From assembly GCA_016213785.1 (NCBI GenBank), contig JACQZQ010000014.1:1-46825 (forward strand): a DNA stretch of 46,825 nt, read 5' to 3'. The DNA is from Acidobacteriota bacterium. Its GTDB lineage: Bacteria > Acidobacteriota > Blastocatellia > Chloracidobacteriales > JADJPF01. This document shows, piece after piece, positions 1-9,612 of this stretch. The notes below the pieces were generated by a model, which was not told the DNA's origin, did no database searches, and worked only from the letters and a program-made list of their open reading frames with translations. Each line of letters starts with the position of its first letter. Position 1 is the stretch's first letter. A program made the translations under genes and the position numbers.

Positions 1-123
1 GAATCTTCTTTTTCTTTGATTGAACGCATGTTGCCCAAAAGCATTCATGCTGTCACTTCTAAAGGCTTTGAGCTTAAGTGCGCTCTTTTTGTCTTAGCTC
101 TTTCTTTTAACTTTTTTGCTTAG
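1..123 (+). CDS. C-terminal end of a transposase (partial)
   Basis: The first 40 codons from base 1 are open and end at a TAG. The peptide carries a run reading FSLIERMLPKSIHAVT followed by a hydrophobic end. That pattern (ERMLP..IHAVT..GFELK..LFVLA) resembles the extreme C-terminus of DDE-type transposases as I remember them. The start lies outside the window. I cannot assign an IS family. It would make the left edge of the window the right end of an insertion sequence. No clear terminal inverted repeat was found in the next 80 bases. Confidence 0.5.
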   Translation, partial: ESSFSLIERMLPKSIHAVTSKGFELKCALFVLALSFNFFA

Positions 124-206
124 GTCGCAACTTGGACTATAATATTCTTCCATAATTTTTCCTTTTTTGATTAATTATAAGCCTAAATAAACTTTAATAT
201 GTTGGT

Positions 207-276
207 TAGCTATATATTGTTCGATTAATTTTAATCTTATCTAGCTATATATTGTTCGATTAATTTTAATCTTATC
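207..276. repeat. Perfect 35-bp tandem duplication
   Basis: A 35-base unit beginning TAGCTATATATTG occurs twice head to tail without a mismatch (207-241 and 242-276), followed by degenerate TATCTTATC steps to about 300. It lies in the 363-bp gene-free stretch between the transposase end and the FadL-like gene. Nothing else is obvious in that stretch except AT-rich sequence that could hold a promoter. Confidence 0.9.
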
Positions 277-486
277 TATCTTATCTATCTATCTTATCTA
301 TTAAACTACCATAGAAACTACTATAGAAACTACACTATAATTCTTAGAAAAATCAAGGATATTTTTGTTTACAGAAGTTTTGTAAAAATTCTATTTGTTT
401 ATTTGAACCATTCTAGATTCTATATTGTTAAACCCATAAATAAATCCGCCAAAAATTTTAATTAATATCTTTATAAAGAGGTAGTT

Positions 487-1791
487 ATGTATCTCTTCTT
501 GCTTGAAGTGTGTCTTAAAATAAAAATGCTAAGAACTCTGCTTTATACGCTAGGGCTAGTTCTTATGCTAATTTTACTTAATACTATTACTTCTGCTCAA
601 GGTCTTAATTTTCCTTTAGGCAACCCTACTGGAACGGGTGGAGCGGGTAATGCTAGAACAGATTCAGATAATTTTTTTATGAGGAATAATTTAGCCGGTT
701 TAACAGAAATTCCTCTTAATGATGAAGAAGAAAATACTGGAATTAAAACAAAGGCAGATAAAGGTGTTTGGCGCTTTAATGGGGAATTAAGGGCATTAGT
801 TTTTAAGCATACTAGACAGTATACTTATGATGGCAATTACCCTATATTTGCAAATACTTCACTTACCCCAAACTTTGCTGGTGAAATGACTTATACATCA
901 GCTAATCACCGCTTTGGTTTTGGGATAGGCACTTATCAAATAATTAATCATAGTAGTCGGCTTAAGCTTAATGAGCCTTATCCAAATGATGTTATAAACA
1001 CTTATGATACAAAAATTAACTCATCAGATATATCAGTAGGTGGTGCTATAAGGCTACATAAAAAATTATCTGTTGGTGCTGCATTTATTTTTGGCCGAGC
1101 TTTTATTAATTTTGAAGAACCAAACTATGGGTTTTTACAAAAGCTTAATGCTGATGGTTTTGGAGCACCAGGTTTAAGCGTAAGCTTGCATTATCGACCT
1201 ACAAGCTTTCTTAGTTTTGGGGCTAATTATAAAAGTAAGAGAAAATATGCTTTATCTGGTGATGTAAAGGAAAGCACAGGCAAATTTTCTTTTCGACCTC
1301 CAATAGAAAAAATGAAAGTGGAAACAGAGCTTGAAACTCCTACAATTGCCGAAGCAGGGCTTGAAATTAAACCCTTTCGTAAATTGCTTATAGCCGCAGA
1401 TTTTAGATTTTATGACTATACTGACACACTCCAATACCCCTTTTATCTAAAAAAACCTGATGGGAGTAGTGCCTTTGTTTATTTTGGCCCACAATACCTT
1501 TTTGCTTTAGATGTTCATTCATTTCATATTGGTGGAAAGTATTCTTTAAGTAATAAGACTAGTATTCAATTTGGTGTTAGTACTAATTCCAACACAACTA
1601 ATTTTCTTAGACGAGATATAAGAGATTTGGGAGTGGTTTTTTCTGGTGCACTAAGTCGGCGTGTTGGTAATCAATGGGTAACTGCTGGTTTTGGCTTGCT
1701 TCCTGGGCGCACTCGTACAGAGTACTCTTTTTTAGATAACTCTAAGGATAGAGGCTTTCTTTTTAGTCTTGGCATAAGAATGAAACAATAA
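487..1791 (+). CDS. FadL/OmpP1-like outer-membrane beta-barrel protein
   Basis: Probable outer-membrane channel of the OmpP1/FadL/TodX type, which pass hydrophobic compounds. The start at 487 has an AGAGG ribosome-binding site about 5 bases upstream. A signal-peptide-like hydrophobic stretch sits at residues 14-38 and ends SAQG, so M14 is a possible alternative start, although it has no Shine-Dalgarno sequence. The mature N-terminus has the family pattern of a GAGNART segment followed by a DSDNFF/NNLAGL segment. The rest alternates short amphipathic strands rich in Gly, Tyr and Phe, and the chain ends in a barrel-type strand (FSLGIRMKQ). Its 434 residues fit the family. It lies 19 bp before the FG-GAP gene and is probably co-transcribed. 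The substrate cannot be told from sequence. Confidence 0.65.
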   Translation: MYLFLLEVCLKIKMLRTLLYTLGLVLMLILLNTITSAQGLNFPLGNPTGTGGAGNARTDSDNFFMRNNLAGLTEIPLNDEEENTGIKTKADKGVWRFNGELRALVFKHTRQYTYDGNYPIFANTSLTPNFAGEMTYTSANHRFGFGIGTYQIINHSSRLKLNEPYPNDVINTYDTKINSSDISVGGAIRLHKKLSVGAAFIFGRAFINFEEPNYGFLQKLNADGFGAPGLSVSLHYRPTSFLSFGANYKSKRKYALSGDVKESTGKFSFRPPIEKMKVETELETPTIAEAGLEIKPFRKLLIAADFRFYDYTDTLQYPFYLKKPDGSSAFVYFGPQYLFALDVHSFHIGGKYSLSNKTSIQFGVSTNSNTTNFLRRDIRDLGVVFSGALSRRVGNQWVTAGFGLLPGRTRTEYSFLDNSKDRGFLFSLGIRMKQ

Positions 1792-1810
1792 CTTAACTTA
1801 AGGAGAAAAA

Positions 1811-3784
1811 ATGAGAGAAAATATTATGAAAAAGCTTCTATTTATAGTATTAGCTATTATTACTAATTACTTGTTTATTAGTCTAACTCAAGAGACAAGT
1901 GCTACTTCTAGTATTTCTAAAGACTTAACTACTGTTTCAAGGAAAGTTAATCAATCACAGTCACTTGAGTTTTCTTCTTTAGGGTGTAATGTTTCTGTAA
2001 GGGTGGGGAGTCTTTTTGCTGGAGAAACAAACTATGTTGTAGCTTCAAATTTCCCTGATAGTAATGGGGAATGTAATCCTAAAAAGTCAAACCCTGGAAT
2101 TATCCAAGTTTTTAGACCTAATTTAGAGAGTGTGACTATAGAGTTACCTAAAAATGCAAGTAGTAGAATAAAATTAGTTGATGTTACTGATCTTAATAAT
2201 GATGGGATTGATGAAATAATTGCAGTTAATGATATTTTTGACGTAAATGAAAATAATTTAGCTGCATTTTTTATTTATAGTATTTCTAAACCTAAAGAGC
2301 CATTAGTATTTTTAACTGCTAGATATAAAAGGCTTTCAGGCCAAGAATACATGTCAGAACACTTAAGTGTAAATCATATAAAGATTTATGAGCTAACTAA
2401 TCAGAATAAAGTAGTAACAGTAGCTACTGATATTGCTGGAACAAACTATGATGGGATCGTGCATTTTTATCAGCTAGATAAAAACAATGTAGTTAAAGAC
2501 AACCCTCAAATACTTCTAAGTCCTTGTAAAGAAGAAACTTTGGAATGTAGAATTAAAAATGATGCAATGGCTTTTCCTATGATTGCTGTTGATGATATTG
2601 ATGGAGACGGATTTAAGGAAGTAGTGGTATCTCCTAAGTCAAAAGTATTGGTTTTTAAGGGAGAAGGTAAAGATCAAAAAGAAATAGGTCAAGCTCTTTA
2701 TTTTACACAATTTGTTGATCCTCAAGGAAATGTTAGTAGTTATAATGTTTTTAAAGATTATGATGGAGAAAAAGGCTCAATTGGTTATAGATATGGGCAA
2801 ATAGAAATAGTTCCTGATCTAGATAATGATGGAATTAAAGATTTAATTTCTTTAGCTGATGCAATACCTCAAGAAAGTTACCAAAAAAATGAACCAGCTT
2901 ACACAATTTTACAAGCATTTAAGTTACAATCGCCTAGAAATGCTATAGGAGGGTTTCTTAAGTCTTTAGGGCCTCTTACATCTCCTAGTACAAGCCCTAG
3001 TTTTACAGGTATTACAGTAGAAGGTGCTAATCGTTTTACAAATAGCATAGAAGGCGATCCTCCCGTAGGATGTACCCTAAATAGCGTTAAAGATATTGAT
3101 GGAGATGGAAATATTGATGTAGTAATTTCTGGCTATCAACCTACTAGCAACTCTACTTATCAATTAGCTAAGCCTTTTGTTGATATATATAGGTTTAATG
3201 CTTCTACTGGATGGAAAAAAATTAAACGTTTTAAGGGTATTTGTTTAGATGTAGCTAGCTTAGATAATAGTGCTGATAAGAAAGCTTTACCAGACATTAT
3301 TATCTGGAACAAAGTCGCTAGCTCCATTGATATTTGGCGCTGGAATAGAGAAACAAAGAAATTTGCTTTACTTGGAGAGATTTTAGCTAGAAGTTGGCCT
3401 TTTTTACAAGATTCTAGTAATTTTGCTCTTTCAAATAGCTATGGTGATTATGAAAAACATGGCTCGAGTAGTAATTTTCATAGCCTAATAATTATTGATT
3501 TACCAAAAGTAGGAAAAACTTTAATACAAAATGAGAAGTTAACTTTTGGTAATTGTGGTTCAATAAAAGGGTGGAATACAAATAATGGTAAACTTAACCA
3601 AGTGCTTAGTATGGAAGCATTACCGGGTAAAATAATGACTTTAAGCGATAAGTCAGACTCTAGAAATTCTACAGATAATTCTGAGATTATTTTCAATATT
3701 TTTAAAAACTGTAGTAATCCCTCAGGAGTCATTAAGCCTTATATTTATAAAGAAGACTCATTTTTACTTACGCCTAAGTTTTAA
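1811..3784 (+). CDS. Exported FG-GAP/VCBS-repeat protein
   Basis: A 657-residue protein with an N-terminal signal peptide (MKKLLFIVLAI... ending near residue 32). At least four calcium-binding FG-GAP-type loops are visible: DLNNDGIDE near residue 125, DIDGDGFKE near 262, DLDNDGIKD near 335 and DIDGDGNID near 428. Such repeats usually build an integrin-alpha-like beta-propeller exposed outside the cell. An AGGAG lies 5 bases before the start at 1811; a second ATG at 1826 precedes the lysines of the signal peptide. It follows the FadL-like gene closely and is followed by a terminator, so the two form a likely two-gene unit. A role in adhesion or surface binding is only inferred from fold. Confidence 0.7.
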   Translation: MRENIMKKLLFIVLAIITNYLFISLTQETSATSSISKDLTTVSRKVNQSQSLEFSSLGCNVSVRVGSLFAGETNYVVASNFPDSNGECNPKKSNPGIIQVFRPNLESVTIELPKNASSRIKLVDVTDLNNDGIDEIIAVNDIFDVNENNLAAFFIYSISKPKEPLVFLTARYKRLSGQEYMSEHLSVNHIKIYELTNQNKVVTVATDIAGTNYDGIVHFYQLDKNNVVKDNPQILLSPCKEETLECRIKNDAMAFPMIAVDDIDGDGFKEVVVSPKSKVLVFKGEGKDQKEIGQALYFTQFVDPQGNVSSYNVFKDYDGEKGSIGYRYGQIEIVPDLDNDGIKDLISLADAIPQESYQKNEPAYTILQAFKLQSPRNAIGGFLKSLGPLTSPSTSPSFTGITVEGANRFTNSIEGDPPVGCTLNSVKDIDGDGNIDVVISGYQPTSNSTYQLAKPFVDIYRFNASTGWKKIKRFKGICLDVASLDNSADKKALPDIIIWNKVASSIDIWRWNRETKKFALLGEILARSWPFLQDSSNFALSNSYGDYEKHGSSSNFHSLIIIDLPKVGKTLIQNEKLTFGNCGSIKGWNTNNGKLNQVLSMEALPGKIMTLSDKSDSRNSTDNSEIIFNIFKNCSNPSGVIKPYIYKEDSFLLTPKF

Positions 3785-3830
3785 TTAATTAGTTGATGAA
3801 GTAGATTTGTTATAAAAATTTTAATTAAGT

Positions 3831-3865
3831 AACCTAGCTTTAATGGCTAGGTTTTAATTTTTTAA
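3831..3865 (+). terminator. Intrinsic terminator after the FG-GAP gene
   Basis: Perfect 8-bp stem AACCTAGC / GCTAGGTT with a 7-base loop, followed by a T-rich tract. It ends the two-gene unit. The remaining gap to nuoH (3866-4041) contains a second 7-bp inverted repeat GTTCCTA / TAGGAAC at 3884-3905 with no T-run, and no recognisable promoter. Confidence 0.8.
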
Positions 3866-4041
3866 AGGTTTTAATATGTGATTGTTCCTACAAGAAGCTA
3901 GGAACAAAAGCTTGAGTAAAGGGTGAGTTTCTCTTATCCTATTGCATTGTCAAACAAGTTCCACTAAATCTTTTAAGGATTCAATCAAAATTTTCCTTTT
4001 GGATAAGGGAAAGAAGACCTACTTTCTCTGGATAATGGCTT

Positions 4042-5064
4042 ATGGATATATACAAATTAATCGAGTGGGTAGTTAAAATAGGAATAGTTTTTCTTATTTT
4101 TATGCATGCACTAGCCTATATAGTGCTTTTGGAAAGACGACTTTTGGGCTTTATTCAAATGCGTTTAGGCCCAAATCGTGTAGGGCCTTTTGGGCTACTT
4201 CAACCTTTAGCCGATGGAATAAAGTTTTTCTTTAAGGAAGAAATTATTCCTCGTGATGCTGATCGCACTCTTTATATAATTGCTCCAGTGGTTGCGCTTG
4301 TTCCTGCCTTGACCACAATTGCCGTAATCCCTTTTGGAGATACTGTAAACCTATTTGGCCGTCAGATAGAGCTTTCTATTACTAGAGTAGACATTAGTAT
4401 GCTAGTAATTCTAGCTCTTACTAGTATGGGTGTTTATGGAATAGTCCTAGCGGGTTGGTCTTCAAATAACAAGTATTCTCTTATGGGGGGCTTAAGATCT
4501 TCTGCTCAAATGATTAGCTATGAGCTTAGTTTAAGTTTAGCCATTGTTGGTGTTGTAATCTTTAGCGGATCTTTAGATTTAGTACAAATTGCAAAAGAAC
4601 AAATGGGCACATGGGGAGGGATTATTCCTAAATGGAATATCTTTACTCAACCAATAGGTTTTACCCTTTTTCTTATTTCAGTAATTGCAGAAACTAACCG
4701 CGTACCCTTTGACTTACCAGAAGCAGAAACAGAATTAGTTGCAGGTTTTCATACAGAGTATAGCTCTATGAAGTTTGCTATCTTCTTTATTGCAGAATAT
4801 GCAAATATGGTGACAGCCTCAGCTATGGCTACACTGCTTTTCTTAGGCGGGTGGCATGGCCCCTATGTTGAAAAGTTTCCTTTACTTGGGCCAGTCTACT
4901 TTACTATGAAAATTCTATTTTTCCTTGTCCTCTACATTTGGTTACGTGGAACTTTACCTCGTTTTAGATATGATCAGCTAATGAAATTTGGCTGGAAGTT
5001 TATGATTCCAGTTGCTTTAGCTAATGTAGTATTAGTAGCAGCATTAGCCTTATTCTTATATTAG
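4042..5064 (+). CDS. nuoH: NADH-quinone oxidoreductase subunit H
   Basis: Membrane subunit of complex I that joins the quinone-binding peripheral arm to the proton-pumping arm. Diagnostic blocks are present: ERRLLGFIQMRLGPNRVGP near residues 30-50, EIIPRDADR near 66, GLRSSAQMISYE near 150, and ETNRVPFDLPEAETELVAGF near 220, the acidic loop next to the quinone chamber. Its 340 residues and about eight hydrophobic segments fit NuoH. It is the first gene of a run nuoH-J-K-L-M-N. The Shine-Dalgarno region is weak, so the exact start rests on alignment to the family. The peripheral-arm genes and nuoI are not in this window. Confidence 0.97.
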   Translation: MDIYKLIEWVVKIGIVFLIFMHALAYIVLLERRLLGFIQMRLGPNRVGPFGLLQPLADGIKFFFKEEIIPRDADRTLYIIAPVVALVPALTTIAVIPFGDTVNLFGRQIELSITRVDISMLVILALTSMGVYGIVLAGWSSNNKYSLMGGLRSSAQMISYELSLSLAIVGVVIFSGSLDLVQIAKEQMGTWGGIIPKWNIFTQPIGFTLFLISVIAETNRVPFDLPEAETELVAGFHTEYSSMKFAIFFIAEYANMVTASAMATLLFLGGWHGPYVEKFPLLGPVYFTMKILFFLVLYIWLRGTLPRFRYDQLMKFGWKFMIPVALANVVLVAALALFLY

Positions 5065-5081
5065 TCTGGGGATCTTGATTT

Positions 5082-5594
5082 ATGATGGAACAAGCTTTTT
5101 TCCTCATTTTAGCTACTCTAGCAGTCGGTGCAGCGCTAAGCGTTATTATTCAGCGTAGCCCACTCTATAGCGCTTTTTCTCTTATTGGGGTCTTTGCCTG
5201 TTTAGCAGGAACCTACATTATGTTAAAAGCACAATTCTTAGGCGCTATCCAAATGATTGTTTATGCTGGCGCAATTATGGTGCTTTTTGTTTTTGTAATT
5301 ATGTTGCTAAATATTCGTAAAGAGGAAACTGCTTTAGATAAATATCGCTACCTATGGCTTTTATCTATACCATTTGCAGCTACTTTAATTGTAGAAGTGC
5401 TTTACACTATACTTAAAGTTACTAGTGATTTTACTAGCTTACCTGAAATGGCAAAAAGACCAGAGGTTGGAGACAGTCAGTCTATTGGATATGGTCTATA
5501 TACTGGCTATTTAATGCCATTTGAATTGACTTCTATATTAATTTTACTAGCTATTGTTGGTTCAGTAATTCTTGCTCGTCGAGAAAAAGACTAA
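5082..5594 (+). CDS. nuoJ: NADH-quinone oxidoreductase subunit J
   Basis: Small membrane subunit of complex I (ND6 homologue). It has five hydrophobic segments and the family core [27 protein letters not shown], given here in outline only, near residues 48-75. The end [11 protein letters not shown] is typical. A GGGGA sits 9 bases before the ATG at 5082; the next codon is also ATG. It follows nuoH by 17 bp. In most bacteria nuoI (the two 4Fe-4S ferredoxin-like subunit) sits between H and J; here it is absent. Confidence 0.95.
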   Translation: MMEQAFFLILATLAVGAALSVIIQRSPLYSAFSLIGVFACLAGTYIMLKAQFLGAIQMIVYAGAIMVLFVFVIMLLNIRKEETALDKYRYLWLLSIPFAATLIVEVLYTILKVTSDFTSLPEMAKRPEVGDSQSIGYGLYTGYLMPFELTSILILLAIVGSVILARREKD

Positions 5595-5605
5595 GGGAGA
5601 TTTTT

Positions 5606-5908
5606 ATGGTACCACTTTCTTGGTATTTAGCATTAAGTGCTGTGCTTTTTACTATTGGGGCAGTTGGGGTATTTGTTAAAAGGAATGTTATATCTATTTT
5701 TATGTGTATTGAATTAATGCTCAATGCTGTAAATTTAACCCTAATAGCTTTTTCTTCTTTTTATAGAGAAGTTTCTGGACAGCTTTTTGTTTTTATTGTA
5801 ATGACTGTTGCTGCTGCTGAAGCAGGTGTAGGTCTAGCTTTAGTTATTGCTGTCTTTCGTAACCGTGAGTCACTTAATACTGATGATATAAACTTATTAA
5901 AGCTTTAG
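5606..5908 (+). CDS. nuoK: NADH-quinone oxidoreductase subunit K
   Basis: Complex I subunit K (ND4L homologue), 100 residues, three transmembrane helices. The two membrane glutamates needed for proton transfer in this family are at the expected places: E36 in [12 protein letters not shown] and E72 in [10 protein letters not shown]. An AGGGAGA just upstream, overlapping the nuoJ stop, supports the start. It lies between nuoJ (11 bp) and nuoL (30 bp) in the operon. Confidence 0.97.
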   Translation: MVPLSWYLALSAVLFTIGAVGVFVKRNVISIFMCIELMLNAVNLTLIAFSSFYREVSGQLFVFIVMTVAAAEAGVGLALVIAVFRNRESLNTDDINLLKL

Positions 5909-5938
5909 AAATTAGGCTGGAGATAGAGGCACTATAAA

Positions 5939-8017
5939 ATGTTAAGAGTAATCATTTTTGCACCACTAATTGGCGCTATCATATTAGGATTATTTGGTAA
6001 AAAAATGTCAGAGCGTCTAATTGCTGCAATTGCTTGTTCCTCAATAGCGGTTTCTGCCATAGCAGCGTTTGCAGCCTTTCTAGAGCTAGTTGGCAAATCA
6101 CCAGATCCCGATGGAATACGTAGAGTAACCGATACGCTTTTTACTTGGATTAGTGTAGGAACATTTAGAGCCGACTTTGCTTTTATGATGGATCCTCTTT
6201 CAGGCGTCATGATTTTATTTGTTACCGGTGTAGGGCTACTTATTCATATATTTGCTACTGCTTATATGAGCGGTGAAGATAGTTATTATAGATTCTTTAC
6301 TTACTTGAATCTATTTATGTTTATGATGATAGTCCTAGTCTTAGGCGATAACTTCCTTATGATGTTTGTTGGTTGGGAAGGTGTAGGTCTTTGTTCTTAC
6401 TTACTAATTGGTTATTACTTCTTAAGAGATTATGCTGGAGATGCTGCTAAGAAAGCTTTTATTGTTAATCGTATTGGTGATTTTGGATTTGCTTTAGGCG
6501 TAATGCTAATTTTCTATCACTTTAGTAGCATTAGTTTTATTGATAAACCAGGAATAGCTAGTGTTTTTACTCAAGCAGCTAATAAACCTGTAGAAGCTCT
6601 TTCAACAAGTGCTTTATTTGCTGGAGGTTTAACAACAATAGGTATTCTTTTGTTTATTGGGGCTTGTGGTAAAAGTGCTCAAATCCCTTTATTTGTTTGG
6701 CTTCCAGATGCAATGGCTGGCCCAACTCCAGTATCTGCATTAATTCACGCTGCTACAATGGTTACAGCAGGCGTTTATATGATTGTTCGCTCAAATGTGC
6801 TCTTTAGTAAAGCTCCAATGGCGCTTACTATTGTTGCAATTGTTGGTGCTTTAACAGCCTTTTTTGCCGCTACAATTGGCATTTCGCAGTGGAATATCAA
6901 AAAAGTTTTGGCCTATTCAACAGTTTCTCAGCTTGGCTATATGTTTTTAGCTTGTGGAGCAGGTGCTTTTGCTCCTGCATTCTTCCACGTAGTTACTCAC
7001 GCTTTCTTTAAGGCTTTATTATTTCTTGGCTCAGGTAGCGTTATACACGCAATGCACCATGATGAAGATATGCGCAATATGGGTGGGCTAAGCAAATATC
7101 TAAAAATCACCTTTTTTACAATGGGAGCAGGCACTCTAGCTATAGCAGGATTCCCCCTTTTATCAGGTTTCTTTAGTAAAGATGAAATTCTTTGGAAAGT
7201 AAGAAGTTCTACAGTCTTACCAGGTAGCTTAGGCACAGTTCTTTGGCTTTTAGGAATGGTAACTGCTGCAATTACAGCAATTTATATGACTCGTATGATG
7301 GTTATAACTTTTTTTGGTGAAGAACGCTTTAGAAATAAAAAACACGACGATCATGCACACGGGCATGGTGCTGATAATCAGGGGCATGATGACCATCATG
7401 GTGCTGATAATCATGGACATGGTGCAACCCCACATGAATCACCATTAGCAATGACCTTACCTTTAATTATCCTAGCTATCCTTTCAATTGTTGGAGGTTT
7501 TGTAGGTGTTCCTGAAGGTTTAGCTGAGAAATTTGTCCCTCATTCATTACAGGGTATTACTCATAGTTTTTATGCTTTTTTAGCTCCAGTAATAACTAAT
7601 CCTGTTATACCTGGAAATGGTGGTGAAGCTATAGCCGCAGACCATAGTGCAGAACTAGTTTCTACTATTCTTTCTTCTATTGTTGCTTTAGTTGCTATTG
7701 GTATTGGTTACGCAGTATTTAAGGGTAAACCAATGCTTCAAATGCCAAGCGTATTAGAGAATAAATACTATATTGATGAGATATATGACGCAGTAATAGT
7801 TAATCCATTAAAGTTTATTTCTACCTATGGACTTTGGAAATTTTTTGATGTGGTAGTTATAGATGGAACTATTAATGGGCTTGCAAAACTTGTAACTCTT
7901 ATAGGTGTAGGTTTTCGTCAATTGCAGCCAGGAATAACTCGTTTATATGCAGCCTTTATTTTTGGAGGCGCAATATTTGCTATAGGCTGGTTCTTCTTAA
8001 CAATTATTAGGCGATAG
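5939..8017 (+). CDS. nuoL: NADH-quinone oxidoreductase subunit L
   Basis: Largest antiporter-like proton-pumping subunit of complex I (ND5 homologue), 692 residues. Family blocks include VGWEGVGLCSYLLIGYYF near residue 145, LPDAMAGPTPVSALIHAATM near 260, and YSTVSQLGYMFLACG near 330. The C-terminal part has the long lateral-helix region expected of NuoL. A His/Asp-rich loop at about residues 466-500 contains two imperfect copies of a GADN..GH unit. His-rich loops at this point occur in other NuoL proteins, but this one is long. The gene is preceded by a GGAG-like site and followed by nuoM after 28 bp. Confidence 0.97.
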   Translation: MLRVIIFAPLIGAIILGLFGKKMSERLIAAIACSSIAVSAIAAFAAFLELVGKSPDPDGIRRVTDTLFTWISVGTFRADFAFMMDPLSGVMILFVTGVGLLIHIFATAYMSGEDSYYRFFTYLNLFMFMMIVLVLGDNFLMMFVGWEGVGLCSYLLIGYYFLRDYAGDAAKKAFIVNRIGDFGFALGVMLIFYHFSSISFIDKPGIASVFTQAANKPVEALSTSALFAGGLTTIGILLFIGACGKSAQIPLFVWLPDAMAGPTPVSALIHAATMVTAGVYMIVRSNVLFSKAPMALTIVAIVGALTAFFAATIGISQWNIKKVLAYSTVSQLGYMFLACGAGAFAPAFFHVVTHAFFKALLFLGSGSVIHAMHHDEDMRNMGGLSKYLKITFFTMGAGTLAIAGFPLLSGFFSKDEILWKVRSSTVLPGSLGTVLWLLGMVTAAITAIYMTRMMVITFFGEERFRNKKHDDHAHGHGADNQGHDDHHGADNHGHGATPHESPLAMTLPLIILAILSIVGGFVGVPEGLAEKFVPHSLQGITHSFYAFLAPVITNPVIPGNGGEAIAADHSAELVSTILSSIVALVAIGIGYAVFKGKPMLQMPSVLENKYYIDEIYDAVIVNPLKFISTYGLWKFFDVVVIDGTINGLAKLVTLIGVGFRQLQPGITRLYAAFIFGGAIFAIGWFFLTIIRR

Positions 8018-8045
8018 ATGATAAATACTAACTTCGGAAAAACTT

Positions 8046-9596
8046 ATGAATGCATTTAAACCTTATATTCTTAACGCGCTAGTTTTTCTTCCCCTACTTG
8101 GCACGATCATAATGCTTATGTATGACCAAATTGTAGGTAAAAATGAAGAAAGCTTACGTCGTATAGCTTTGTTTTTTTCCACCTTAACTTTTATTGCTTC
8201 ACTTCCTTTAATTTGGTGGACAGGTGATCCAGCTTTATCAGTCAATGTGCCTTGGGTAGAAAACCTAGGAATTAACTATCATTTAGAAGTAGATGGTTTA
8301 AGTTTATGGCTAGTGCTTTTAACCACTATGTTAATGCCTATAGCTATCCTTTCAGGCTGGACATCAGTTCATGATAAGGTGCGCGAATATTTGGCTTTTA
8401 TGCTAGTGCTAGAAACAGGCATGATAGGCGTGTTTTTAGCTATGGATATGATACTTTTCTATCTATTTTGGGAAGTTATGCTTGTTCCTATGTACTTCCT
8501 AATAGGTGTTTGGGGCGGTGAGCGGCGCATTTATGCTGCTATTAAATTTGTTCTTTATACGATGGTAGGAAGTTTGCTAATGCTTGTAGCTATAATTGCT
8601 CTCTACCTTCTACATGGTGATGCTCAAGTTGGTGGAAAGGCTACTTTTGATATTGTTACAATTACTAAAAATTTAGCAGATAGTAATTTTCTTAGCTTTA
8701 ATCAACAATACTGGATGTTTTTAGCTTTTGGGTTAGCTTTTGCTATTAAAGTCCCACTTTTTCCTTTTCATACTTGGCTTCCAGATGCCCACGTAGAAGC
8801 ACCAACCGCAGGCTCAGTAATTCTAGCTGGTGTTTTACTTAAAATGGGTACATATGGTTTTATGCGTTTTAACCTGCCTATGTTTCCAGAAGCAGCACAC
8901 CATTTTGCTGTACCTATAATGGTTTTAGCTGTAATAGGAATTATTTATGGTGCTTTGGTTGCAATGGTTCAACCAGATATGAAGAAACTAATTGCTTATT
9001 CTTCTGTTAGTCACCTTGGTTTTGTAATGTTAGGGATGTTTGCTTTTACTGATATGGGGATGCAAGGCTCTTTATATCAAATGCTTAACCATGGGGTTTC
9101 ATCAGGAGCATTATTTTTAGTTGTAGGGATTATTTATGAGCGTCGTCATACTCGCCAAATTTCTGAATTTGGAGGGCTTGCCACTCCGATGCCAGTTTTT
9201 TCTACATTGTTTTTGATTATTGCCTTTAGTTCTATTGGGCTACCACTCTTAAATGGTTTTGTTGGTGAATTTTTAATTTTGATAGGCACTTTTAATTCTA
9301 CTTATTCTAGAGCTTTTGCAGCTTTTGCTACTACAGGTGTAATACTTTCAGCTGTCTATATGCTTTGGATGGTACAAAGAGTTGTATTTGGTGAGATTAC
9401 CAGCGAGAAGAACCGTAATTTACCAGATCTAAATTTACGAGAAAAATTTGTTTTAGTGCCATTAGTTATACTAATTATTTTTATGGGTGTATACCCAAGC
9501 TTTTTCCTTAACCGAACTGCCGAACAAGTTAAGCAAATTCGTACGGTTGTAGAGAAAAATAAACCAAGTAATCCAGTAGCTGATAACTTAAAGTAA
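8046..9596 (+). CDS. nuoM: NADH-quinone oxidoreductase subunit M
   Basis: Antiporter-like proton-pumping subunit of complex I (ND4 homologue), 516 residues, about 14 hydrophobic helices. Recognisable blocks are LFYLFWEVMLVPMYFLIGVW near residue 137 with the essential glutamate, KVPLFPFHTWLPDAHVEAPT near 235, and KLIAYSSVSHLGFVMLG near 315. It sits between nuoL and nuoN with gaps under 30 bp. Confidence 0.97.
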   Translation: MNAFKPYILNALVFLPLLGTIIMLMYDQIVGKNEESLRRIALFFSTLTFIASLPLIWWTGDPALSVNVPWVENLGINYHLEVDGLSLWLVLLTTMLMPIAILSGWTSVHDKVREYLAFMLVLETGMIGVFLAMDMILFYLFWEVMLVPMYFLIGVWGGERRIYAAIKFVLYTMVGSLLMLVAIIALYLLHGDAQVGGKATFDIVTITKNLADSNFLSFNQQYWMFLAFGLAFAIKVPLFPFHTWLPDAHVEAPTAGSVILAGVLLKMGTYGFMRFNLPMFPEAAHHFAVPIMVLAVIGIIYGALVAMVQPDMKKLIAYSSVSHLGFVMLGMFAFTDMGMQGSLYQMLNHGVSSGALFLVVGIIYERRHTRQISEFGGLATPMPVFSTLFLIIAFSSIGLPLLNGFVGEFLILIGTFNSTYSRAFAAFATTGVILSAVYMLWMVQRVVFGEITSEKNRNLPDLNLREKFVLVPLVILIIFMGVYPSFFLNRTAEQVKQIRTVVEKNKPSNPVADNLK

Positions 9597-9612
9597 AATA
9601 TAGAGAGAGCTT

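Noticed and set aside
7250-7435. A minus-strand frame opposite the NuoL His-rich loop
   Set aside because: Created by the repeated histidine codons on the plus strand.
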